Source of the DNA: Microbacteriaceae bacterium UBA4731 | GTDB taxonomy: Bacteria > Actinomycetota > Actinomycetes > Actinomycetales > Microbacteriaceae | Direction: 5' to 3' | Assembly: GCA_002404115.1 (NCBI GenBank) | Contig: DHJB01000014.1 | Span: 14,416 to 20,077 of the forward strand | DNA: 5,662 bases | Part shown: piece by piece, positions 1 to 5,095 of the stretch | Layout of the letters: each line of letters opens with the position of its first letter | How positions within the stretch are numbered: position 1 is the stretch's first letter | Translations under genes and position numbers: made by a program | Notes under the pieces: generated by a model | The model's input: only the letters and a program-made list of their open reading frames with translations | Told to the model about the DNA's origin: nothing | The model's database searches: none

Positions 1-4
1 GCAT
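1..4 (-). CDS. Start of a divergent gene, cut off by the window edge
   Basis: Read on the minus strand, bases 16-11 give AAGGAG, followed by six bases and an ATG at 4-2. This is a near-ideal Shine-Dalgarno and start-codon arrangement, so a gene probably begins here and leaves the window to the left. Nothing of the protein can be read, so no function is offered. It lies back to back with the GntR regulator, with a candidate operator (51-68) between them. Inference: a target of that regulator and part of the same metabolic unit, as is common for FadR-type regulators. The main risk is that the arrangement arose by chance. Confidence 0.6.
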
Positions 5-50
5 GAGAAACTCCTTCGTTTCTGAATTCTGATTGTCGAGAACATCGATG

Positions 51-68
51 GTATCTGATGTCTGATGT
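51..68. promoter_or_regulatory. Candidate operator 1 for the GntR/FCD regulator
   Basis: The sequence GTATCTGATGTCTGATGT matches 15 of 18 positions of the near-palindrome GTATCTGATGTCAGATAC. The second copy is at 965-982; the two sites share the 16-base string TCTGATGTCTGATGTC (54-69 and 961-976). In addition, ATGGTATCTGA at site 1 (48-58) reappears in reverse complement at site 2 (975-985). The site lies between the divergent gene and the regulator. On the minus strand a TANNNT box (TACCAT, 53-48) overlaps it, so a bound repressor could block the divergent promoter. A looser TCTGA-containing stretch lies at 20-36. Assignment to this regulator rests on position and duplication. Confidence 0.62.
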
Positions 69-70
69 CT

Positions 71-89
71 AGTCTGCCTGACGCAGACT
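71..89. repeat. Perfect 7-bp inverted repeat
   Basis: AGTCTGC at 71-77 and GCAGACT at 83-89 are exact reverse complements separated by five bases. The repeat directly follows candidate operator 1 in the leader of the regulator gene. It could be a second protein-binding site, for autoregulation or another regulator, or a small hairpin in the regulator mRNA. Its half-sites differ from the TCTGA/TCAGA pattern of the operator pair. A chance palindrome cannot be excluded. Confidence 0.4.
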
Positions 90-187
90 CGATCCGTCAA
101 ACACGGGTGCCGCCGGCGGCAGGAACTTGCGGCTGTAGAGTCTGTGACAGGATTCGCTGTCCCTGGCAGCCGGGTGAAAGGTGAGCC

Positions 188-895
188 ATGAGCCGAAAAT
201 CGCTCGTCGACGTTGTCGTTGATGATCTGCTCGAGCGCATTCTCACGGGTGACATCGCGCCGCACGAGGCGCTCCCTCCCGAGGCGGAGATCGCCAGGAC
301 GTCCGGGGTGAGCCGACTTACCGTGCGCGAAGCCCTGAAGAGCCTGCAGACCCAGAACATCATCTACGTCAAGCGTGGCCTGGGCACGTTCGTCAACCCG
401 ACGGATGCCTGGACGGGAATCGACGCGATCTTGCGCGCCGCATCGCTCGACACGAGCCCGGACGAGGCCGCCCTTCGGCTGCTCGAGGTGCGCCGCATGG
501 TCGAAACCGGGGCATCGGCGCTCGCGGCCACTCATCACACCAGCGCTGACCTCGATCGGATGGACGCCGCGATCCGGGAGATGCGACGCGCCCACCTGTC
601 CGAGGAGCTGGACGCGCTCGTCAACGCAGACCTCGCCTTCCACGATGCCGTCTTGCGCGCATCCGCGAACCCCTTCGTTCTCGTCCTGATGAGCCAGCTG
701 GGCCGGCTCCTCTACGTCATGCGGAGGCAGACCTCGATGCACCCTGAGGTGCAGAAGCACGCGATGGAACATCACCAGCTTGTGCGGGACGCCATCGCGT
801 CGTCCGACCCTGAGGCAGCGCGCAAGGCGATGGACGCGCACATCAGCCAGACGTTCGAGGACTACACCCTGTACATCAGGACCCGAGGCGAGTAG
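188..895 (+). CDS. FadR-subfamily GntR transcriptional regulator (FCD domain)
   Basis: A 235-residue ligand-responsive DNA-binding protein, most likely a local repressor. Residues 5-70 form the GntR winged helix: LPPEAEIARTSGVSRLTVREAL-type recognition helix region (about 29-50) and a wing ending in RGLGTFV (63-69). Residues 92-225 form the all-helical FCD effector domain. The usual FCD metal or acid-binding set is visible: D148 and H152 in DLAFH, H196 in EHHQLV, and H218 in MDAHI. Length is normal for the family (220-250). The ATG is preceded by AAAGGTGAG at 177-185. Family knowledge: such regulators bind organic acids or sugar acids and release DNA on binding. Inference: it controls the divergent gene and the downstream transporter-dehydrogenase pair through the sites at 51-68 and 965-982, and possibly itself. 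The effector is not readable from sequence. Confidence 0.93.
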   Translation: MSRKSLVDVVVDDLLERILTGDIAPHEALPPEAEIARTSGVSRLTVREALKSLQTQNIIYVKRGLGTFVNPTDAWTGIDAILRAASLDTSPDEAALRLLEVRRMVETGASALAATHHTSADLDRMDAAIREMRRAHLSEELDALVNADLAFHDAVLRASANPFVLVLMSQLGRLLYVMRRQTSMHPEVQKHAMEHHQLVRDAIASSDPEAARKAMDAHISQTFEDYTLYIRTRGE

Positions 896-916
896 CAGCC
901 ACTTTTCGGCCGTCGC

Positions 917-946
917 TTGACGGAATGGATTGTCCGTGGTTAGGCT
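917..946 (+). promoter_or_regulatory. Predicted promoter of the transporter-dehydrogenase operon
   Basis: TTGACG at 917-922 and TAGGCT at 941-946 are separated by 18 bases and fit a housekeeping actinobacterial promoter (TTGAC, then TANNNT). The predicted transcript start is near 953, which puts candidate operator 2 (965-982) in the first 10-30 transcribed bases, a typical roadblock position for a repressor. The -35 box overlaps a weak hairpin (CCGTC-GCTT-GACGG, 910-923). Predicted from sequence only. Confidence 0.5.
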
Positions 947-964
947 CGTTCTCGCGTCCGTCTG

Positions 965-982
965 ATGTCTGATGTCAGATAC
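965..982. promoter_or_regulatory. Candidate operator 2 for the GntR/FCD regulator
   Basis: ATGTCTGATGTCAGATAC matches 16 of 18 positions of GTATCTGATGTCAGATAC and contains the exact inverted repeat TCTGA-TG-TCAGA (968-979). The preceding TCTGA at 961-965 gives a third half-site in tandem, the same layout as at operator 1. It sits just downstream of the predicted promoter and about 125 bases before the transporter start. Placement and similarity to the first site support a shared regulator, most simply the adjacent GntR protein. Confidence 0.65.
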
Positions 983-1055
983 CATAACGAAACTGCTGCG
1001 GACCGCGTTCCGCACGCGACGCAACACGGCACAAGCACAAGTCAAAGGAGTCTTC

Positions 1056-1112
1056 ATGCTTACTCGCGCATGCCCCCGGGGTATCGATTCATTCCAGGGA
1101 GGTCAGCGATGA
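1056..1112 (+). CDS. 18-residue leader peptide, coupled to the MFS gene
   Basis: AAAGGAG at 1044-1050 is followed five bases later by ATG at 1056. The frame encodes MLTRACPRGIDSFQGGQR and stops with TGA at 1110-1112, overlapping the transporter ATG (1109-1111) as ATGA. Its last codons contain the transporter's own Shine-Dalgarno (AGGGAGG, 1096-1102). The ribosome binding site is as good as or better than that of any gene here, so ribosomes probably load here and terminate onto the transporter start. The peptide has one Cys and four Arg and no obvious run of a single amino acid, so classical attenuation is not evident. It may serve only for translational coupling, or might be a chance ORF. Confidence 0.55.
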   Translation: MLTRACPRGIDSFQGGQR

Positions 1113-2479
1113 CTTCCGTGCTGCTCAACCCCAGCAACGCCCTCGGCGAATTGGGCGAGCGGACCCTGCGCAAGGTGCGTAACCGCATCATGCCGCTGAT
1201 CGTCCTGCTCTACTTCATCGCCTACCTCGACCGCAACAACGTCGGTTTCGCCAAGCTCACGATGAGCGCGGACATTGGCCTCAGCGCCACGGCCTACGGC
1301 CTCGGCGCCGGAATCTTCTTCCTCGGCTATGCCCTGCTGGAGATCCCGAGCAACGGCGGAATGTACCGGTTCGGCGCCCGCAAGTGGATCGCCCGGATCC
1401 TGATCACCTGGGGCATCCTCGCCTCGGCCATGGCGCTGGTCACGGGGGAGTCGACCTTCTACATCGTTCGGTTCCTGCTCGGCGCCGCCGAGGCAGGGTT
1501 CTTCCCGGCCATCCTCTTCTACCTGACCCTCTGGTTCCCCGCGGCCCAGCGCGTCGCCGTCATCGGAATCTTCATCCTGGCTCAGCCGGTCTCGAACGCC
1601 CTCGGCGCTCCGGTCTCCGCGCTGCTGCTCAACCTGGACGGACTTGGCGGCCTGCACGGCTGGCAGTGGCTGTACATCATCGAGGGCATCCCCGCGATCC
1701 TGATGGGCATCCTCGCTCCGCGGTTGCTCACCGACCGCCCGAGCGACGCGCACTGGCTGAAGGCCGACGAGCGCAAATGGCTCACCGACACGATGGACCT
1801 GGAACTCGCCACCAAGCAGGCTTCGGGCAAGCACAAGTTCCTCGACGGCCTGAAGGACCGCCGTACGCTGGCCTACTCGGCCCTGTACTTCGGCCTCGTC
1901 TGCGGAATCTACGGCCTCGGCCTCTGGATGCCGACCATCGTCGCGGCGCTGGGTGAATTCAACACCACCCAGGTTGGCTTCATCGTCGCCATCCCGTACT
2001 CCGTTGCCGCCGTCTTCGTCTTCCTGTGGTCTCGTCGATCTGACCGGACGGGCAAGCGAGCCTGGCACGCGAGCACGAGCATGATTCTGGCCGCGATCGG
2101 CCTCCTCGGCGCCGGGTTCCTGCTGCCGGTGAACGCCGTTCTGTCGCTGGTCTTCCTCACCCTCGCCGCAATGGGGATCTACTCGGCCATCGCCCCGTTC
2201 CTCGCCATGCCGGCGGCTGCGCTGACCGGCGCGGCCGCGGCCGCCGGCCTGGCCATGATCAACTCGCTCGGTAACCTCGGCGGCTTCGTTGCCCCGTACA
2301 TTGTCGGAATCCTGAAGGATTCCACGGGCAGCGACCAGTCCGGGCTGATCTTCCTGGCGGCGTGCCTGAGCATCACCGGTGTAGCCACTTACCTCTACGC
2401 GCGCAAGCGTCCAGAGGGTCTCTCCACCGCATCCGAGTCGCCGCTCTCCGCTGACGCGGCAGCCGTTGCCTCGCCCTAG
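1109..2479 (+). CDS. MFS transporter, anion:cation symporter (ACS) family
   Basis: A cytoplasmic-membrane symporter of 456 residues, the usual ACS length, with about 12 hydrophobic helices in two halves. Helix 1 ends in YLDRNNVGFAKL (39-50), the ACS signature resembling DRxNIGFA. GMYRFGARKW follows helix 2 in the motif-A position, and RFLLGAAEAGFFPAI (from about 120) is typical ACS helix 4-5 sequence. A hydrophilic central loop spans about 206-251, and RSDRTGKRAW is the second-half motif A. The start at 1109 is chosen for its AGGGAGG ribosome site six bases upstream and because the first helix begins about 28 residues in; an in-frame ATG at 965 would lie inside the operator. Family members import organic anions such as tartrate, galactonate, phthalate or hydroxyphenylacetate. 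It precedes the dehydrogenase by 34 bases, so the two likely form an operon for uptake and oxidation of one substrate. Confidence 0.9.
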   Translation: MTSVLLNPSNALGELGERTLRKVRNRIMPLIVLLYFIAYLDRNNVGFAKLTMSADIGLSATAYGLGAGIFFLGYALLEIPSNGGMYRFGARKWIARILITWGILASAMALVTGESTFYIVRFLLGAAEAGFFPAILFYLTLWFPAAQRVAVIGIFILAQPVSNALGAPVSALLLNLDGLGGLHGWQWLYIIEGIPAILMGILAPRLLTDRPSDAHWLKADERKWLTDTMDLELATKQASGKHKFLDGLKDRRTLAYSALYFGLVCGIYGLGLWMPTIVAALGEFNTTQVGFIVAIPYSVAAVFVFLWSRRSDRTGKRAWHASTSMILAAIGLLGAGFLLPVNAVLSLVFLTLAAMGIYSAIAPFLAMPAAALTGAAAAAGLAMINSLGNLGGFVAPYIVGILKDSTGSDQSGLIFLAACLSITGVATYLYARKRPEGLSTASESPLSADAAAVASP

Positions 2480-2513
2480 CGATCCGTCGCAACAACACGA
2501 AATAGGAATCATC

Positions 2514-3290
2514 TTGTCAGTCACAGCAACATTTCCCACCGACCGCACAGTCGTCCTCACCGGTGCCGCCTCCGCTCGGGGCATCGGCCGGGCAACCGCG
2601 GACAAGCTCGCCAGCCTGGGCTGGTCAATCGCCATCCTGGACATCAATGGTGACGCTGCCAAGGAGGCGGCGGCCGAGATCTCGGCTCGCCGGTCCGTGA
2701 AGGCGATCGGCGTCGGGGCGGACATCTCGGACCAGTCATCCGTGAACGCCGCAATCGACGAGGTCGAAGAGTCGCTGCCTCCGATCGTGGCCCTGGCCAA
2801 CCTGGCCGGGATCAGTTCGCCGACCGAGTTCATGGACGAGACCGTGGAAGGCTGGGAGCGAGTCTTCCGCGTCAACATGACGGGCACCTTCGTCGTGACG
2901 CAGAGGGTGCTGAAAGGCATGATCGAGCGCAAGCTCGGCCGTATCGTCAGCGTGTCGTCGATCTCGGCCCAGCGCGGCGGCGGAACCTTCTCCAAGGTTG
3001 CCTACAGCGCCTCCAAGGCCGGCATCATCGGCTTCACCCGGGCGCTCGCCCGCGAGATGGGGCAGCACGGCATCACGGTCAACTGTGTGGCTCCCGGACC
3101 GGTGGACACGGACATCATGGGCGGAACCCTGACGGATGAGCGGAAGGATGCGATGTCCGCCGACATCATGATGGGCCGCGTGGGAACCGTGCAGGACATC
3201 GCTGCCCTGATGGCGTTCCTCGTGGGAGAAGACGCCGGCTACATCACGGCGGCGACGTACGACATCAATGGGGGGCTTCAGATTTCCTAA
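2514..3290 (+). CDS. Classical short-chain dehydrogenase/reductase (SDR)
   Basis: A 258-residue soluble NAD(P)-dependent oxidoreductase with a Rossmann fold. The glycine motif is TGAASARGIG (16-25), two residues longer than the standard TGxxxGIG. D43 at the end of the second strand favours NAD over NADP. Also visible are ADIS (69-72), the LAG of the NNAG motif (97-99), the active-site Asn in RVNMTG (N121), Ser149 in SVSSIS, and Y164/K168 in YSASK. Fifteen rather than the usual thirteen residues separate Ser149 and Tyr164, because of an AQRGGG-containing loop. The end, TYDINGGLQIS, is typical. The start is taken as TTG at 2514, with AGGAA at 2504-2508; a TTG at 2466 lies inside the transporter gene and has no such site. 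The gene is co-directional with the transporter. It probably oxidises the hydroxyl group of the imported compound; the substrate is unknown. Confidence 0.9.
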   Translation: MSVTATFPTDRTVVLTGAASARGIGRATADKLASLGWSIAILDINGDAAKEAAAEISARRSVKAIGVGADISDQSSVNAAIDEVEESLPPIVALANLAGISSPTEFMDETVEGWERVFRVNMTGTFVVTQRVLKGMIERKLGRIVSVSSISAQRGGGTFSKVAYSASKAGIIGFTRALAREMGQHGITVNCVAPGPVDTDIMGGTLTDERKDAMSADIMMGRVGTVQDIAALMAFLVGEDAGYITAATYDINGGLQIS

Positions 3291-3808
3291 TCTGGGGGCT
3301 CGAGCACCTGGGGCCGTCGATCCAATGGATCGGCGGCCTCAGCTGTCGTTGGGGCATCCTCCGCCGCCTGCAGCTCCGGGAACAGGGTCACGGTGAGGCC
3401 GGCCGGAGCTTCGAGCCGGGAATTGAGCCTCTGCCACGGCGTCAGTCGCGGCGAAGCGATCAGCGTGGCGCCGGCATCCGTCAGTTGCTGCGTCTTGCCC
3501 GCCGCATCGGTCACCTCGAACGCCACCCGGATGTGCTCGCTCTCGCTGCCGTCGGTTTGGAGTTCGTCGATCATCTTCCGGTGCGCCGGGTTGTGCAGCT
3601 CCAAAGTGGCCCGGCCTGCGTTGAGGACCATCCCGCGCGCCCCGCCCTCGTTCTCGAACGATTCCTCTTCGGTGAGGCCGAGCGCGTCGCGGTACAAGCG
3701 CACCGCGGCGTCGTAATCGGCCGCCCCGACGACCAGGCACAGCTGGAGTACGGGCTGGAGCAAGGGCGGCTCCGGGTCTGTCTCTTTCGGGCCTGTGTGT
3801 TCTGTCAT
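3287..3808 (-). CDS. VOC-superfamily (glyoxalase/bleomycin-resistance fold) protein
   Basis: A 173-residue cytosolic protein with one vicinal-oxygen-chelate domain of two beta-alpha-beta-beta-beta units. The first runs about 20-72 (LCLVVGAADYDAAVRLYRDALGL, then TLELHNP). The second runs about 92-145 (HIRVAFEVTD, LTDAGATLIASPRLTPW, LTVTLFPEL). Of the four usual metal positions, E70 and H92 are kept, whereas the first strand has Gln22 in place of His and the last strand has Thr141 in place of Glu. It may therefore bind a ligand without classical metal catalysis. Proline- and acid-rich tails flank the domain (1-18 and 147-173). Its stop overlaps the SDR stop by four bases (CTAA, 3287-3290), so the two genes converge. 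No ribosome site precedes the ATG; a promoter placed for leaderless transcription does. The specific function is not recognised. Confidence 0.85.
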   Translation of the reverse strand: MTEHTGPKETDPEPPLLQPVLQLCLVVGAADYDAAVRLYRDALGLTEEESFENEGGARGMVLNAGRATLELHNPAHRKMIDELQTDGSESEHIRVAFEVTDAAGKTQQLTDAGATLIASPRLTPWQRLNSRLEAPAGLTVTLFPELQAAEDAPTTAEAADPLDRRPQVLEPPD

Positions 3809-3814
3809 GCGCTC

Positions 3815-3843
3815 AGGCTAGAAACCGTCACCGCGACGCGCAA
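3815..3843 (-). promoter_or_regulatory. Predicted leaderless promoter of the VOC gene
   Basis: On the minus strand TTGCGC (3843-3838) and TAGCCT (3820-3815) are 17 bases apart. The A of the VOC start codon (3808) lies seven bases after the -10 box, where transcription would normally begin. No Shine-Dalgarno sequence is visible. Together these suggest a leaderless mRNA, common in actinobacteria, and they support the annotated start. Confidence 0.55.
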
Positions 3844-3894
3844 GGGGGCTGGACGCCCGCGCCGCCCGCCTCGCGTGATAGACGTATGCGCCCC

Positions 3895-4022
3895 CTCGGC
3901 GGCGCTCGCATGGCAGCCGGATGCGAGGCCTCCGCCCCGGCGACGATTCCCAGCTGTGGAGGCATCCATCGCCCACCGGGGCAGGCGCTGCGTCTGGGCT
4001 GGGGATCATCGACGCGGGCGGG
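3895..4022. repeat. Tandem intergenic repeat, copy A
   Basis: First of two diverged copies with a period of about 148 bases. The core at 3941-4022 aligns without gaps to 4089-4170 with 70 of 82 identical positions; the flank 3895-3940 aligns to 4043-4088 with small compensating indels. Inside copy A, CGACGATTCCCAGC (3941-3954) and GCTGGGGATCATCG (3998-4011) form a 14-base inverted repeat with two imperfect pairs, one a possible G-U. CCCCGG (3935-3940) can also pair with CCGGGG (3977-3982). The gene-free spacer (3809-4178) holds these copies and, apart from the VOC promoter, nothing else I can identify. The identity of the element is unknown. Confidence 0.75.
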
Positions 4023-4042
4023 GTCCGCAGTCAGTTCAGCAG

Positions 4043-4170
4043 CTCGGCCGCCTCGCACGGCGGACGGATGCGCGCCCTCCGCAACCGGCGACGATTCCCA
4101 GCCGTAACGGCATCCGTCGCCCACCGGGGCCCGCGGTGCGTCTGGGCTAGGGACTATCGACGCGGGCGGC
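4043..4170. repeat. Tandem intergenic repeat, copy B
   Basis: Second copy, ending nine bases from the stop of the membrane-protein gene. It keeps hairpin potential in a different form: GGCGACG (4087-4093) pairs exactly with CGTCGCC (4115-4121), enclosing GCCGT-A-ACGGC (4101-4111), and GCGTC (4138-4142) pairs with GACGC (4159-4163). The long 14-base pairing of copy A is degraded here (9 of 14). It could form structure at the 3' end of the membrane-protein mRNA, but no U-tract marks a standard terminator. Confidence 0.75.
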
Positions 4171-4178
4171 GAGACGCG

Positions 4179-5069
4179 TCACCTACCCACGATCGAGACC
4201 ACCCCCGCGACACACCCGGGGATCGCCAGCGCTGCCAGCAGAACCAGTGTGGCCCGGCCCGCCCAGGTGACGCTGCGCGAGGACCACCACCGCGCGGCGG
4301 CCGGCAGCAGGCTTGTCCCGACCAGCACGAGCACGGCGCCGGCGGCCAGTACGATGCCGACCGGGACGTACACGAGCGCGGCCAGCAGCGGCGAACGGGC
4401 CAGCCACGGCCGACTCGGCCGCAGCGGCAGCCGCCTGCTGTACCAACCGGCGATAGCGGCCACGAGCATCCCGTGCAGGATGACCAGCACGGAGAACAGC
4501 AGGGCCGCCAGCCAGCCCGGCCCCAGGATGTCGAAGTCGACGTTGCCCGAGCGCAGGGGATCCACCGTCGTGGAGAAGAGGAGCAGGAGCACCACCCCGA
4601 ACAGGGCGCCCCCGAGTCGGCCGCGGGGCAGCCAGCTGTGGATCAGCGCATACAGCACCGCCGAGAGGAAGGCCCCGGGCAGGGCCCCGAAGAGGAGGAG
4701 CGCCAGGCTGCCGCCGGCCGTGATGTCGCCGACGTGGGCCTGGGCCTCGGTGAGCCGCCCCGCGGCATCCGGCGATGTCAGCGCCAGCACGCGCATGACG
4801 ATTCGTCCGCCGGCGCCGGCCATGAGAATTCCGGATGCCATCCAAGCGACGGTCATGACGGTGGCCCACCACAGGTAACGGCGAAGCGCCCGGCGAGCCC
4901 TGATTCGGAAGGGAGCCGCAGCGGGCGCCGTCTCCGTGGCGGCAGCAGGCGCCTCCGCGACCGGCGCACGCAGGTCATGCCCTCCCCAGGCCACGATCAG
5001 GACCAGCCCGGCGAGAAGCAGCACGCTGCAAACGACCACGAGGACCATCGCGAGTGCACCTCCAACCAT
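4179..5069 (-). CDS. Unnamed seven-helix integral membrane protein
   Basis: A 296-residue protein with about seven predicted membrane helices (near 5-28, 66-86, 116-143, 151-168, 184-208, 227-254, 272-293). An Ala/Pro-rich linker with basic residues (34-64) joins helix 1 to the rest. Segments that look constrained are AGAGGRIVMRVLAL (84-97), RLTEAQAHVGDITAGG (105-120), DPLRSGNVDFDILGPGWL (170-187) and LHGMLVAAIAG (198-208). I recall similar unnamed proteins in actinobacteria but cannot give a family name or function. No catalytic motif or transporter signature is seen. The ATG at 5069 has only GGCGGAAG directly in front and a GATAAT box 8 bases upstream, suggesting leaderless expression; ATG at 5048 (residue 8) is an alternative start. 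It is divergent from the broken M24 gene and flanked downstream by the tandem repeats. Confidence 0.82.
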   Translation of the reverse strand: MVGGALAMVLVVVCSVLLLAGLVLIVAWGGHDLRAPVAEAPAAATETAPAAAPFRIRARRALRRYLWWATVMTVAWMASGILMAGAGGRIVMRVLALTSPDAAGRLTEAQAHVGDITAGGSLALLLFGALPGAFLSAVLYALIHSWLPRGRLGGALFGVVLLLLFSTTVDPLRSGNVDFDILGPGWLAALLFSVLVILHGMLVAAIAGWYSRRLPLRPSRPWLARSPLLAALVYVPVGIVLAAGAVLVLVGTSLLPAAARWWSSRSVTWAGRATLVLLAALAIPGCVAGVVSIVGR

Positions 5070-5077
5070 CTTCCGCC

Positions 5078-5083
5078 ATTATC
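5078..5083 (-). promoter_or_regulatory. Predicted -10 box of the membrane-protein gene
   Basis: GATAAT on the minus strand (5083-5078), one base off TATAAT, lies eight bases before the ATG at 5069, giving a leader of zero to three bases. A -35 match is weak (TGGCCG, 5107-5102, 18-base spacer). The box lies at or just outside the left edge of the M24 remnant. Confidence 0.45.
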
Positions 5084-5095
5084 CGTCGCATGTGA

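Noticed and set aside
910..923. Hairpin CCGTC-GCTT-GACGG after the regulator as a terminator
   Set aside because: The stem is short, no T-run follows on either strand, and it overlaps the -35 box of the next promoter.
965..1108. A longer transporter start at ATG 965
   Set aside because: It would add 48 hydrophilic residues, has no ribosome site, and starts inside the candidate operator; ATG 1109 has AGGGAGG at ideal spacing.
2466..2513. A longer dehydrogenase start at TTG 2466
   Set aside because: It overlaps the transporter end and lacks a ribosome site; TTG 2514 has AGGAA five bases upstream and gives normal SDR length.
1103..2995. A 630-codon open frame on the minus strand opposite the transporter and dehydrogenase
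   Set aside because: It is low-complexity, rich in Gly, Arg, Glu and Asp, with no domain, and mirrors high-GC third positions of the two real genes. It also runs antisense across both genes and their junction.
3809..4178. CRISPR array or tRNA gene in the spacer
   Set aside because: There are only two long, diverged copies with no short identical repeats and spacers, and no cloverleaf or tRNA arm motifs.
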